Assembly: GCF_000741705.1 (NCBI RefSeq)
Contig: NZ_JGZI01000010.1
Coordinates: 186,001 to 250,000 of the forward strand
Direction of reading: 5' to 3'
DNA from: Bifidobacterium psychraerophilum
Lineage (GTDB): Bacteria > Actinomycetota > Actinomycetes > Actinomycetales > Bifidobacteriaceae
Length of the DNA stretch: 64,000 nt
In this document: positions 39,019 to 48,566 of the stretch, one piece after another
Layout of the letters: every line of letters begins with the position of its first letter
Position numbering within the stretch: the first letter of the stretch is position 1
Notes under the pieces: model-generated
Databases searched by the model: none
Seen by the model: the letters and a program-made list of their open reading frames with translations, nothing else
Told to the model about the DNA's origin: nothing
Translations under genes and position numbers: made by a program

Positions 39019-40551
39019 TCACGCGCCTTGCCCATCGTCGATCAGCATCCCCTGCGGTATTCGGGAGAAGGCCAACGATGAGGAGATCACGGTGGCGATC
39101 GGACGCCCGGTGACTTTCCATGAGCCGAACGGCGTATTGCGGGCCTTGGAATGGAAGTTCCCGGGATCGATCGTCCACTGTTCGTCGGGTGCGAGAATGC
39201 TCATATCGATGGCATCGGCGTCGTCTCGGCCCCTCAGATCGAGCAGACGTAGCTGCTTGCCGAGGGAGGGATCGGACAGCATGGCGGTGATGTCGACGGA
39301 GGGAACCCCCATCAATCCCGCCGGCGCCACGGCCATCAGCTCGATCAGCCGCCTGTCGTCTATGAATCCCCCGTCGACGAGCACGCTGTGGCACACGCCA
39401 TAGGCGCTTTCCAAACCGATGATGCCGTTCGGTGCTTCGCTCAGAGGGAGCTGTTTCTCGGCGATCGTATGTGGAGCATGGTCCGTGGCGATCATATCCA
39501 CGGTGCCGTCGCACACCGCCTCGATGGTGGCCTGACGGTCCGCCGCGCTTCTCAACGGCGGGTTCATCTTCGCCAAGGTCCCGTGTTCAAGAACATCCTC
39601 GTCACACAACGCCAGGTAGTGGGGTGCGGTCTCGCAGGTCACCGGCAATCCTTCACGCTTGGCCCGGCGGATCGCTTCGAATGCCGCAGCCGTGCTGACA
39701 TGTTGCAGATGGACATGCTGGCCTGTGCGACGGGCAAGCTCGATATCCCGGTCAACGATGGTGAGCTCGGTCGATGAGGGAATTCCTGGTACATTGAGCC
39801 GTCGCGATATCTCGCCTTCATTGATGACACCACTTTCGTGGTGTTCGCAATGATCCACGATGGGGATGCCGGCAAGCAGTGCGTGCTCCGCGACCTCGGA
39901 CAGTATCCCATCGGCGATCGCCGCACCATCGTCGCTGATCGCGATCACCGGGTGCGAATCGGGACCTTCGGCCACGCCGGATGCGCCGGATGCGCCCTGC
40001 CCGCGCAGGAAGCGTTTCCACGCCCCGATATCGCTCGCCTGCAGACCCTCGCGTCCCATGGAGGCTGCGACGCACAGACAGTAACGGACCGGCAGGGTCT
40101 CCCCGATCACCTCTGCATAATGCTGCAGATAGTCGATGGATGTCTCGAAGCCTGCGTCAGTCACCTCCTGCGCACCCTGATCGCCCGGCTTGACCGCGGC
40201 TCCGTCGAGTGCGGGAAGCGTATTCGGCATGATCAGGACATTGGTGTATCCGCCGCTTGCCGCCGCCGCACAACCCGAAAGCATGCTTTCCTTCTGCGTC
40301 TGCCCGGGATCGCGGAAATGCACATGCGGATCGCAGAGTCCCGGGGCCAGGGTCAGGCCCGAGCAATCCACATGGATGTCCTCACCGGCATCAAGCGCAT
40401 GCATCCATGCCTTGCCCAGAGCGCCGCTCTCATCAAGGCATGGCGCCGATCCGGTGGGTGCCGTCCGGTGCGGTCCAAGCGCGAGATCGATACGCTCACC
40501 TGTGTCCCAGACCGTGAGTCCATGGAGGAATATGGATGGTGATGCGCCCAT
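39019..40551 (-). CDS. pyrC: Dihydroorotase
   Basis: A 510-residue amidohydrolase forming dihydroorotate from carbamoyl-aspartate. The metal site includes His76 and His78 in CDPHVHFRDPG, further His in HLQHVS and the Asp of ATDHAPHT; VPVTCETAPHYL is also typical. The class I family is nearer 430 residues; additional loops at about 25-60 and 195-215 account for the excess. ATG 40551 is one base after the pyrI stop; an upstream open extension overlaps pyrI and is not supported. Confidence 0.94.
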   Translation of the reverse strand: MGASPSIFLHGLTVWDTGERIDLALGPHRTAPTGSAPCLDESGALGKAWMHALDAGEDIHVDCSGLTLAPGLCDPHVHFRDPGQTQKESMLSGCAAAASGGYTNVLIMPNTLPALDGAAVKPGDQGAQEVTDAGFETSIDYLQHYAEVIGETLPVRYCLCVAASMGREGLQASDIGAWKRFLRGQGASGASGVAEGPDSHPVIAISDDGAAIADGILSEVAEHALLAGIPIVDHCEHHESGVINEGEISRRLNVPGIPSSTELTIVDRDIELARRTGQHVHLQHVSTAAAFEAIRRAKREGLPVTCETAPHYLALCDEDVLEHGTLAKMNPPLRSAADRQATIEAVCDGTVDMIATDHAPHTIAEKQLPLSEAPNGIIGLESAYGVCHSVLVDGGFIDDRRLIELMAVAPAGLMGVPSVDITAMLSDPSLGKQLRLLDLRGRDDADAIDMSILAPDEQWTIDPGNFHSKARNTPFGSWKVTGRPIATVISSSLAFSRIPQGMLIDDGQGA

Positions 40552-40552
40552 A

Positions 40553-40972
40553 TCAGAGTTTCGCTTCCTCGTCGCAGTAATCGCAGCGGTATTCATGCCG
40601 TTCACTGTGCGCGAGGTGGAAACGCTGGCTGATGCCCGGTTCCGTTGTGGTGACACAGCGGGGGTTCACACAGGTGATCACGTTCACCAGATGGTCGGGA
40701 AGATTGGGCTGGTGTTTGGCCACGATCCTACCGCCTCTGACGATGTCCACGGTCGCCTGCCTGGCCACGAATCCGAGCACATCCAGATCCACATCCTGCT
40801 CGTCCTCGATTTTGATGATGTCCTTGCAGCCGTAACGATTGCTGTCCGCGTTCATGATCAGTGCAAGCTTCGCGGTCGCCGGATCGATATGCAGATACTG
40901 CAGCACGGTGAGCGCCGTGCCCGCCGGTACGTGATCGATGATGATGCCGTTGGTGATGCTGGTAACTTCCAT
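40553..40972 (-). CDS. pyrI: Aspartate carbamoyltransferase regulatory chain
   Basis: A 139-residue regulatory subunit of ATCase. The N-terminal allosteric domain (VTSITNGIIIDHVPAGTAL) and the C-terminal zinc domain with four cysteines (CVNPRC and YRCDYC) are intact, so nucleotide feedback control of PyrB is expected. ATG 40972 shares its first base with the pyrB stop (TGATG). Confidence 0.96.
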   Translation of the reverse strand: MEVTSITNGIIIDHVPAGTALTVLQYLHIDPATAKLALIMNADSNRYGCKDIIKIEDEQDVDLDVLGFVARQATVDIVRGGRIVAKHQPNLPDHLVNVITCVNPRCVTTTEPGISQRFHLAHSERHEYRCDYCDEEAKL

Positions 40973-42054
40973 CAGGCCGCAACCTCCTTATTCGACCAAT
41001 CCTCATATCCTGGCAGTGTGTCACCGACCAGGGTGCTTTCCAAAGCCATACGCATCAACATCCCGTTGCGCACCTGTTCGAAGTATGCGGCGCGGGGGTC
41101 GGCGTCCACATCGACGGCGATCTCGTTGACACGGGGCAGGGGGTGCAGCACCGCCATGCTCGGCTTGGAGAGCTTCAGCTTCTCCGCATCGAGGATGTAG
41201 GTGTCGCGAAGGCGCAGGTAATCGTCTTCGTTGAAGAAACGCTCCTTCTGCACCCTGGTCATGTAGAGCACATCGAGGTCCGCGATCACCGAGACCAGGT
41301 CCTTGACCTCCTCGTACGAGCAGCTTGGCGTTTCATCGATGCGGTCCAGAACGTACTGCGGGGTTTTCAGTTCATCCGGGCTGACCAGGACGAAGTGCAC
41401 ATTGCCGAAGCGGCACAGTGTCTCGATCAATGAGTGCACGGTACGGCCGAAGGTCAGATCACCGCATAATCCGACGGTGAGGTCGGTGATGCGCCCGAAG
41501 CGGGATTTGAGCGTCGCCAGGTCGGCCAGGGTCTGGGTCGGATGCATGTGACCGCCATCGCCGGCATTGATCACGGGGACGGATGCCGCCTGCGATGCCA
41601 CAAGCGCGGCGCCTTCCTTCGGATGCCTGATCGCAACGGCGTCGACATAGTTGGAGACGGTTTTCAGGGTGTCGCCTATGGATTCGCCCTTCGAGACGCT
41701 GGAGAGCTGGGCGCCTGCGAAACCGATGACATTTCCCCCCAAACGGAGCATGGCGGTTTCGAAGCTGAGACGGGTGCGGGTGCTTGGCTCGTAGAAGAGC
41801 GTGGCCAGAATCCTGCCATCGCAGGTGTGGGCGACTTCCTTGCGATGCGTGTCGATATAGCTTGCTTTGAGCAGCAGATCCTGAATCTGGGCTGTTGTCA
41901 GATCGTCAAGCGTGACCACGCTGCGACCGCTTAATGATTGATCGGTGGATGCTGCCGGGGATGTCCCATTCTCAACGGGCTCCGAGAAGCGTTCGTGTTG
42001 TTGCTGTTCGGACAAAGGCTCACCTTTCGCTTGTGTCAAGGTGGCCACCTTCAT
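40972..42054 (-). CDS. pyrB: Aspartate carbamoyltransferase catalytic chain
   Basis: A 360-residue enzyme committing carbamoyl phosphate and aspartate to pyrimidine synthesis. The carbamoyl-phosphate site FYEPSTRTRLSFE is near residue 90; GDGGHMHPTQTLADL and HPLPRVNEI are the other active-site loops. About 45 residues precede the conserved core; ATG 42054 is used, with TTG 42015 behind AAAGGTGAG as an alternative that would remove part of the extension. First gene of pyrBICFKDE; 100 bases separate it from glnE and presumably hold the promoter. No PyrR-type attenuator is obvious there. Confidence 0.95.
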   Translation of the reverse strand: MKVATLTQAKGEPLSEQQQHERFSEPVENGTSPAASTDQSLSGRSVVTLDDLTTAQIQDLLLKASYIDTHRKEVAHTCDGRILATLFYEPSTRTRLSFETAMLRLGGNVIGFAGAQLSSVSKGESIGDTLKTVSNYVDAVAIRHPKEGAALVASQAASVPVINAGDGGHMHPTQTLADLATLKSRFGRITDLTVGLCGDLTFGRTVHSLIETLCRFGNVHFVLVSPDELKTPQYVLDRIDETPSCSYEEVKDLVSVIADLDVLYMTRVQKERFFNEDDYLRLRDTYILDAEKLKLSKPSMAVLHPLPRVNEIAVDVDADPRAAYFEQVRNGMLMRMALESTLVGDTLPGYEDWSNKEVAA

Positions 42055-42154
42055 GTGACCTAGTTGAATTTACGCTGCCATCGGGACAGCGGCGATATAC
42101 GTCGTCATTTCCGGCGCATATCGCGCGTTCGTGAAGGGCGTCACGAGCCATCCC

Positions 42155-45100
42155 TCAGTCCTGCGTGTCGTAGAAGAGACGATCCATCACCTCACGGCAG
42201 CGCCGCATCAGCAGGAGCATGCGGTTTTCGAATTGCTGCCCCCAGTGCGCGGGATGCCCGAGATAGACGGCGATACCGCCAAGCGAATAGCTGTCATCCG
42301 GGAGGATGTCCGCCTGGGCCGCCCTGCCGGACCATAGATAGTTCCCGTTTCGCGCCCCGGTGCAGGCCCTCCACCCCTGTTCGAGGATGTCGGCGTCCTC
42401 AGCGTCGATCAGCCCCAGCTGTTCAAGGGCGTGAAGCGCGGGAATCGTCTGCGTGGTGTGCAATTCATCATGCATGCCCGCATGCTGGAGCTGCATCAGC
42501 TGAACCGTCCATTCGACGTCGGAGAGTCCTCCTTTGCCCAGCTTCAGATGGCGGTCACGTCGCACCCCACGCGGCAGGCGCTCGGCCTCCATACGCGCTT
42601 TGAGGCGACGTATCTCACCGATCTGGCTTTGGCTGATCTCCGATCGTGGGTATCTGATCGGATCGGCGATCTGTGTCAGGAAGTCGTGCGCCAGCGCTTC
42701 GTCGCCCGCGGCATAGCGCGCCCGGAGCAAGGCCTGGTGTTCCCATACGCTGGACCACATCGCATAGTATTCCCTGCATGAGTCGAATGAACGGATCAGA
42801 GGACCGTTCTTGCCTTCGGGACGCAGATCCATATCGAGATCGATTTTCGGTTCCACCGTCGTCGGGCCGGAGACGACGCCTCGCAAGTCATCGATGACGG
42901 CCTTCGCGAAACGGTTCGCCTCAAGATCGTCAACGCCTTCGTTTGGCCGGTATATGGCGATCACGTCGGCATCGGAGCTGAAATTCACCTCCCGCCCGCC
43001 GTACCGTCCCATCGCGATCAGGCTCACCGCCGCCACGGGAACGGAGCCGTCCCTGTCTTTCATCTGTCGTCTGAGCGACCATCGCAGGGCCGAATCGAGT
43101 ATCGCGTCGTAGACCTTCGTCATCCCCTCAAGGCAGGCGTCATCGTCGAGTGTGCCGCTCATCCATGCAAGTCCGATGCGTTCGATTTCATGCCTGCGCA
43201 TGGCCCGTATCGAATGGGCGTATTCCTGTGGCCTGTCCGCGAAACGTTCGCTTGCCGAAGCCGTTTGGGTGTCGAGGCTCTCCCTGCTTCGCGCGCCGAG
43301 TTTCGCATCATCCCCGAGCCAGGTGACCGATTCGGCGGATTTGTTCAAGGCATCGAGCAGGAAGCGGGAATTCGCCAGAACGTGGCATAAGCGCTGGGCG
43401 GCCGAGGGTGAATCCCGAAGAAAACCGAGGTAGTTGCTGCCCGACCCGAAGCGTTCCTCCAGACTGCGCCAACCAAGCAGACCCATATCCGGGTTCTGCC
43501 CTTCACCCAGCCATTCGAGCACTGCGGGAAGAAGGATCTTGTTGATCTTCGCCGCCCTGGATACGCCTGAGGTCAGTGCCTGCACATGCCTCATCGCGTT
43601 TTGCGGATCCTGGAATCCGACGGAGGCGAATCTCACCAAGGCTGCCTGAGGGCTCAGGCTGATTTCATCCTCGTTCAGTTGGGCGTTGATCGGCAGCATC
43701 GGGCGGTAGTAGATGTCCTGATGCAGTCTGCGGACCTCGCGTCGGGTCGCGTCGAAACGTTCCACTAGTTCATCGGCATGCATGCCGAGGCTCCGGGCGA
43801 GCCTGCGCAACTCGATATTGGCATCGAGGGCATCGCGGTTCAGCTCCCGGGATCGTTCGATGCCTCCGATGCTGCCCGGGCCGAGATCCGGGAAGAGATG
43901 GGTTCGCTTGAGCGACCACATCTGCCTGCGGTGTTCCAGCACGCGTTCGAAGCTGTAGTCCCGGGCCAGGCGTTCGGCCTGATTGCGTGAGACGTAGCCG
44001 CCTCTGGCGAGGGCGTTCAGGGAATCGATCGTCGCTGTGGTGCGCAGGGATTCATCCGATCTGCCGTGCACCAGCTGGAGCATCTGGACGGTGAACTCGA
44101 CATCCCTGAGCCCTCCCTTGCCGAGTTTGATCTCCCGGTCTTTGAGCGGGGCGGGAATCAGACTCTCGACGCGTTTGCGCATCTGCTGGCAGTCATAGAC
44201 GAAATTCTCCCGTTGCGAGGCCTTCCATACGAACTGCTGCGCCATATCGTAGTAGGCTTTTCCCAACTCCCGGTCACCTGCCACGGGGCGCGCTTTCAGC
44301 AAAGCCTGGAACTCCCAGTTCTGGGCCCATTGCTGGTAATAATCCTGATGGGATTGCAGGGTTCGGACCAAAGGTCCGTCCTTGCCTTCGGGACGAAGTG
44401 CGGTGTCGATCTGCCAGAGCGATGGCTCCCGAACCCCGGGGACCACCGATTGGCACACTTTCTGGAGTATGCTCGCCAATTTGCTGCCGGCTCGCACCAG
44501 CTGCTGGTGGTTCTTCGAATCCTCCACCGGCTCTACGACGTAGATGAGATCCACGTCGGAAACGTAATTCAATTCCCGTGCCCCGAGTTTGCCCATGCCG
44601 ATGACGGTGAATCGGCAATCTTTGGCCTCATCCACCACTCCACGGGCCACGGCGAGCGCGGCTTCCAGGGCGGCTGAGGCAAGATCGGAAAGCGCCCTGC
44701 TGATCATCGGCTGCACGCTGACCGGGTCGGAAGCCGTGGTGTCCCGTGCCATGATATGCGCGAGTGTGCGCAGGTACTGGGCTCTGAGATGCGTCGTGCC
44801 GTCGGCGAGCGAGAGACGGGACACGGGAAAAGCTTCGGTGGCATCGTCGGCGGCGACGGCCGCGAGCATATCGGATCGCATCGTTTCCGCCGTCGGCAGC
44901 GCCTCTGATGAGGCCGCGCATTCGAGCAGGTCCGGTCTGGTGCGCATCAGCACACCCATGACCTCCGAGGCTCCCAGCACGGACACCAGCGTGGCCCAGG
45001 ACCGCGGATCGGGAAGCAGATCATGCAGGTACACACCGTCGTTGTGGAAGGATTCGCGGATCATCGTGAGATGCTGCAGGGCGATGTCGGGATCGCATAC

Positions 45101-45250
45101 ACGGGTCAGTGCTTGGAACAGGGCATCCATGCAGCCTTCACTCATCCCCGCCGCCCGCAACGCGGCAAAGCCTTCCCGAGCCTGGGCGAGATCCTGGAAT
45201 CCGACATGTATGAGTGCCTGCGAACTCAGTTGCTGTGCTTGTTCTGCCAT
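42155..45250 (-). CDS. glnE: Bifunctional glutamine synthetase adenylyltransferase/deadenylyltransferase
   Basis: A 1031-residue enzyme that switches glutamine synthetase off by adenylylation and on by removal. Two nucleotidyltransferase domains are seen: GMGKLGARELNYVSDVDL (218-235) in the N-terminal deadenylylase and AMGRYGGREVNFSSDADV (about 745) in the C-terminal adenylylase, each followed by an RPEGKDGPL or RPEGKNGPL motif and a LGKGGL[RS]DVE segment. Length fits the actinobacterial form. No Shine-Dalgarno is seen before ATG 45250; a TACATT box ends six bases upstream, so a leaderless message is possible. It lies upstream of the pyr operon in the same direction. Confidence 0.96.
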   Translation of the reverse strand: MAEQAQQLSSQALIHVGFQDLAQAREGFAALRAAGMSEGCMDALFQALTRVCDPDIALQHLTMIRESFHNDGVYLHDLLPDPRSWATLVSVLGASEVMGVLMRTRPDLLECAASSEALPTAETMRSDMLAAVAADDATEAFPVSRLSLADGTTHLRAQYLRTLAHIMARDTTASDPVSVQPMISRALSDLASAALEAALAVARGVVDEAKDCRFTVIGMGKLGARELNYVSDVDLIYVVEPVEDSKNHQQLVRAGSKLASILQKVCQSVVPGVREPSLWQIDTALRPEGKDGPLVRTLQSHQDYYQQWAQNWEFQALLKARPVAGDRELGKAYYDMAQQFVWKASQRENFVYDCQQMRKRVESLIPAPLKDREIKLGKGGLRDVEFTVQMLQLVHGRSDESLRTTATIDSLNALARGGYVSRNQAERLARDYSFERVLEHRRQMWSLKRTHLFPDLGPGSIGGIERSRELNRDALDANIELRRLARSLGMHADELVERFDATRREVRRLHQDIYYRPMLPINAQLNEDEISLSPQAALVRFASVGFQDPQNAMRHVQALTSGVSRAAKINKILLPAVLEWLGEGQNPDMGLLGWRSLEERFGSGSNYLGFLRDSPSAAQRLCHVLANSRFLLDALNKSAESVTWLGDDAKLGARSRESLDTQTASASERFADRPQEYAHSIRAMRRHEIERIGLAWMSGTLDDDACLEGMTKVYDAILDSALRWSLRRQMKDRDGSVPVAAVSLIAMGRYGGREVNFSSDADVIAIYRPNEGVDDLEANRFAKAVIDDLRGVVSGPTTVEPKIDLDMDLRPEGKNGPLIRSFDSCREYYAMWSSVWEHQALLRARYAAGDEALAHDFLTQIADPIRYPRSEISQSQIGEIRRLKARMEAERLPRGVRRDRHLKLGKGGLSDVEWTVQLMQLQHAGMHDELHTTQTIPALHALEQLGLIDAEDADILEQGWRACTGARNGNYLWSGRAAQADILPDDSYSLGGIAVYLGHPAHWGQQFENRMLLLMRRCREVMDRLFYDTQD

Positions 45251-45307
45251 GCATCAAATGTAGCTCACGAATGCCACGGCGGACCGGGTATGGTGACAGG
45301 CGCGGAT

Positions 45308-45571
45308 TCAGTCATCCCTGCCTGTGGCCGGATCGTCGCCTGTTGCCCGCTCCTCCTCCGCCTGGGACCTGCGTACGGCCTGCATACCCGAAACCGCCTG
45401 ATGCGACGTATGCAGGATCACGACGAGCAGGCATGCCGAGAATATGAGCGTGGGCCACGAAAGCAGGCTCCCGTCCTGCATCGATTCGTACACTGATTGG
45501 ATAAGCCATATGCCGCATGCCAATGCGGTCATGGCATACAGTTTCGCTTGTGCCGATGTGCTGAGTTTCAT
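45308..45571 (-). CDS. Small two-helix membrane protein, unknown function
   Basis: An 87-residue protein with two hydrophobic segments (about 10-27 and 38-55) and a charged tail rich in Glu/Arg/Asp. I do not recognise a family. The start is well supported: AAGGAG lies five bases before ATG 45571. It sits between the sugar importer genes and glnE, reading in the same direction. Confidence 0.65.
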   Translation of the reverse strand: MKLSTSAQAKLYAMTALACGIWLIQSVYESMQDGSLLSWPTLIFSACLLVVILHTSHQAVSGMQAVRRSQAEEERATGDDPATGRDD

Positions 45572-45708
45572 GGCATCTCCTTGCCGTGTTCTCTGAGTGC
45601 TGCAATGGGTCTGTGACTGTTCGCTTCGTTGGATGCCGTTGAGGGTGTGACGGGTCGGACGCCGAGTCCGTCAATCCCGCCACACCCTGCGTGCACGATG
45701 GTGAGCGA

Positions 45709-46932
45709 TCAGCTCTTCTTGCGCTTCGACATGATGTCGATGGCCACTGCGACCAGCAGCACCAATCCCTTGATGGTTTTGACGATTGCCGTGTCCACGC
45801 CCATGATCGAGAGTCCCTGGTTGATCACACCCATGACGAATGCGCCGACGACGGCACCCGGGATCGTTCCTATACCGCCTGTGACGGCTGTCCCGCCGAT
45901 GAAGCAGGCGGCGATGGCATCCATCTCGAACTCCATGCCCGCCTGGGCGGTCGCGGAGGCGAGACGTGAGAGCATGCAGACCGCGGCCACGGCCGAAAGG
46001 AATCCCATATGGATGTACAGCGTGAAGTCGACCCTTCGGGAATCGATGCCCGAAAGGATGGCCGCCTTACGGTTGCCGCCGACCGCATAGACGTGACGTC
46101 CGAATACCGTTCGTGTCAGGATGAAGTTGTAGACGAGAACGAGAACCGCCACGATCACCAGCATGATGGGGGTACCACCTTGGTCCGCGTTTCCGGAGGA
46201 GGCCAGGAGGTAGGTGACGAAGGCGATGACGACCGATGCGATGACGATTTTCCCTATGGTCAGGCTCATCGGTTCGGTGGCGAGTCCGACTTTGGCCGCC
46301 TTGCGTCTGCGGGAGATCTGCGCCCAGGCGAAGGCCGCGATGCACAGCAGTCCGAGCACGATGGTCAAGCCGTCGAAGGGCCCCCAGAACATCAGGATAT
46401 TGGGCAGGTAGTTCCTCGCGATGCCTCTGAACGCGGATGATGTGATCGGTACCGATTCACCGACGATAACGGTCGCCAGGCCACGGAATATCAGCATGCC
46501 CGCAAGCGTGGTGATGAATCCGGGAATGCCGACATATGCCACCCAGAATCCCTGCCACACACCCACCAGCAGTCCGACGACCAGGCTGACGACGATGGCG
46601 AGCACCCAGTTCATCCCCTGCCGTTCCATCAGCAGCGCGCATACGCCGCCGATGAATGCGACCAGCGATCCGACCGAAAGGTCGATATGCGTGGCGATGA
46701 TCACCATCACCATGCCTATCGCGAGGATGATGACGTAGGCATTCTGCTGGATGAGTGAGACGAAGCTGTTCGGTTTGAGGAGCACTCCCCCGGTGAGCAC
46801 TTCGAATACCAGCACGATTACGATAAGCGCGCCCACGATGCCGTATTGGCGGGCATTGCTGGCGATGGACGAGAGCATGCCGACTTCTTTGTCTCGCTCC
46901 GATTTCTTTGGTTCAACGGTTGCGGATGTCAT
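45709..46932 (-). CDS. Sugar ABC transporter permease (GguB/MmsB-like)
   Basis: A 407-residue inner-membrane permease of the ribose/xylose/multiple-sugar (BPD_transp_2) family with about ten membrane segments. Typical features: IATHIDLSVGSLVAFIGG, GLATVIVGES and, near the end, AVGGNRKAAILSGI and GGTAVTGGIGTIPGAVVGAF. The ATG at 46932 overlaps the ATPase stop by four bases (ATGA). It forms one importer with the ATPase and the lipoprotein upstream. Confidence 0.93.
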   Translation of the reverse strand: MTSATVEPKKSERDKEVGMLSSIASNARQYGIVGALIVIVLVFEVLTGGVLLKPNSFVSLIQQNAYVIILAIGMVMVIIATHIDLSVGSLVAFIGGVCALLMERQGMNWVLAIVVSLVVGLLVGVWQGFWVAYVGIPGFITTLAGMLIFRGLATVIVGESVPITSSAFRGIARNYLPNILMFWGPFDGLTIVLGLLCIAAFAWAQISRRRKAAKVGLATEPMSLTIGKIVIASVVIAFVTYLLASSGNADQGGTPIMLVIVAVLVLVYNFILTRTVFGRHVYAVGGNRKAAILSGIDSRRVDFTLYIHMGFLSAVAAVCMLSRLASATAQAGMEFEMDAIAACFIGGTAVTGGIGTIPGAVVGAFVMGVINQGLSIMGVDTAIVKTIKGLVLLVAVAIDIMSKRKKS

Positions 46933-48482
46933 CGCGCCGTCACCTCCCTTTCCTTGGTCATGCCCCTCATCAGGTATTCCTGGGTGAAGGCTTTTTTGGG
47001 TACATCATCGGTGATGCTGCCCTGGCTCACGGTGTAGATCCTGTCGCAGATGCCGATCAGCTCCGGCAGCTCGGAGGAAATGACGATAACCGCCTTGCCT
47101 TCATCGGCCAGATGGTCGATGATTTCGTAGATCTCATATTTCGCGCCGACATCGATGCCGCGTGTGGGTTCGTCGAGAATCAGAATGTCGGGGTTGGAGA
47201 TGACCCATTTGGCCAGCACCACCTTCTGCTGGTTGCCGCCCGACAGAGTGGATACCGCGACATCGATGTTTCTGCACTTGATGTTGAAGTCCTTGCGGTA
47301 CTCCTCGACCTCTCGCCTCTCGACGTTGCCGTCCATCACACCGTGCCGGCTCATCTTCCTGAGCGAGGCAAGCGCGGCGTTCTCACGGATGTTCTGCAGC
47401 AGATTGAGGCCGAACACCTTGCGGTCCTCCGTTGCGTACGCCAGACCGGCGTCGATGGCGGATTGCACATTCGGCATCTGCACGGCTTTGCCTTTGACGA
47501 AAGCCTCTCCCGAGATATTGCTGCCATATGAGTGGCCGAAGATGCTCATCGCCATTTCGGTCCGACCTGCGCCCATGAGTCCGGCCAGTCCGACGATCTC
47601 TCCGGAGCGCACGTAGAAGTTGGCATGATCCATCACCACACGCGAAGCGTCCAGTGGATGATGAACCGTCCAATCCTTGACGCGGAAGAGCTCCTCACCC
47701 GGCTTCGAATCATGATCGGGATACATATTCGTCAGTTCCCGGCCCACCATCTTCCTGATGAGTTCATCCTGGTCGAAGGGTGTCTCAGGCGAGATGATCA
47801 TGTCCCCCACCGTCGAGCCGTCCCTGATGATGGTGACCGCATCGGCGATCGCAGCGACCTCATTGAGCTTGTGGGTGATGATGATGCTCGACACCCCGTG
47901 CTCGTCCCTGAGTTGCCTGACCAGATGCAGGAGATGTGCAGAATCCTCGTCGTTCAACGCGGCCGTCGGTTCATCGAGGATCAGTAGTTTGACGTCCTTG
48001 GAAAGCGCCTTGGCGATCTCCACCAGTTGCTGCTTGCCCACGCCGATATCCATGATTTTGGTATCGGGATCCTCGGGCAGCCCGACCCGTTTCATCAGCC
48101 GATCCGCTTCCACGCGTGTGGCGTTCCAGTCGATGACGCCTCCCGCGGAGCGTTCGTTGCCCATGAAGATGTTCTCTGCGATGGACAGGAATGGGCTCAG
48201 TGCGAGTTCCTGGTGGATGATGACGATCCCATCCGCTTCGGAATCATTGATGGTGTGGTATTTGCACTCCTTGCCTTCGAAAACGATCGTTCCGGAATAA
48301 CTGCCATAGGGGTATACCCCGGAAAGCACATTCATCAGTGTCGACTTACCGGCCCCGTTCTCGCCGCAGATCGCGTGGATCTCTCCGCGGTCCACCGACA
48401 TGTTCACGTCGGTGAGCGCTTTGACCGGGCCGAAGGTCTTCGTGATTCCTTGCATCTGCAGGATTGTCTCAGTTGCTGACAT
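46929..48482 (-). CDS. Sugar ABC transporter ATP-binding protein (GguA/MmsA-like)
   Basis: A 517-residue double-ABC ATPase of the carbohydrate uptake class 2 family. The N-terminal module has GENGAGKST, a signature VGKQQLVEIAKAL and LLILDEPTAAL; the C-terminal module has GLMGAGRTE and LSGGNQQKVVLAKW with DEPTRGID. ATG 48482 follows GAGGAG by seven bases; the longer open frame upstream covers the intercistronic hairpin. Coupled to the permease by a four-base overlap. Confidence 0.94.
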   Translation of the reverse strand: MSATETILQMQGITKTFGPVKALTDVNMSVDRGEIHAICGENGAGKSTLMNVLSGVYPYGSYSGTIVFEGKECKYHTINDSEADGIVIIHQELALSPFLSIAENIFMGNERSAGGVIDWNATRVEADRLMKRVGLPEDPDTKIMDIGVGKQQLVEIAKALSKDVKLLILDEPTAALNDEDSAHLLHLVRQLRDEHGVSSIIITHKLNEVAAIADAVTIIRDGSTVGDMIISPETPFDQDELIRKMVGRELTNMYPDHDSKPGEELFRVKDWTVHHPLDASRVVMDHANFYVRSGEIVGLAGLMGAGRTEMAMSIFGHSYGSNISGEAFVKGKAVQMPNVQSAIDAGLAYATEDRKVFGLNLLQNIRENAALASLRKMSRHGVMDGNVERREVEEYRKDFNIKCRNIDVAVSTLSGGNQQKVVLAKWVISNPDILILDEPTRGIDVGAKYEIYEIIDHLADEGKAVIVISSELPELIGICDRIYTVSQGSITDDVPKKAFTQEYLMRGMTKEREVTAR

Positions 48483-48520
48483 CACGTCACTCCTCTTCTT
48501 GCTCTGCATGACTGCCCAGG

Positions 48521-48554
48521 CGGGCCGCCGCGGCGCATATGCCGCCGCAGCCCG
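48521..48554 (-). terminator. GC-rich hairpin between binding-protein and ATPase genes
   Basis: CGGGC pairs with GCCCG and the GC-rich interior continues imperfectly around CATA. Such hairpins after a substrate-binding-protein gene usually keep its mRNA more abundant than that of the downstream transporter genes. Confidence 0.55.
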
Positions 48555-48566
48555 TGGGATCATGGC

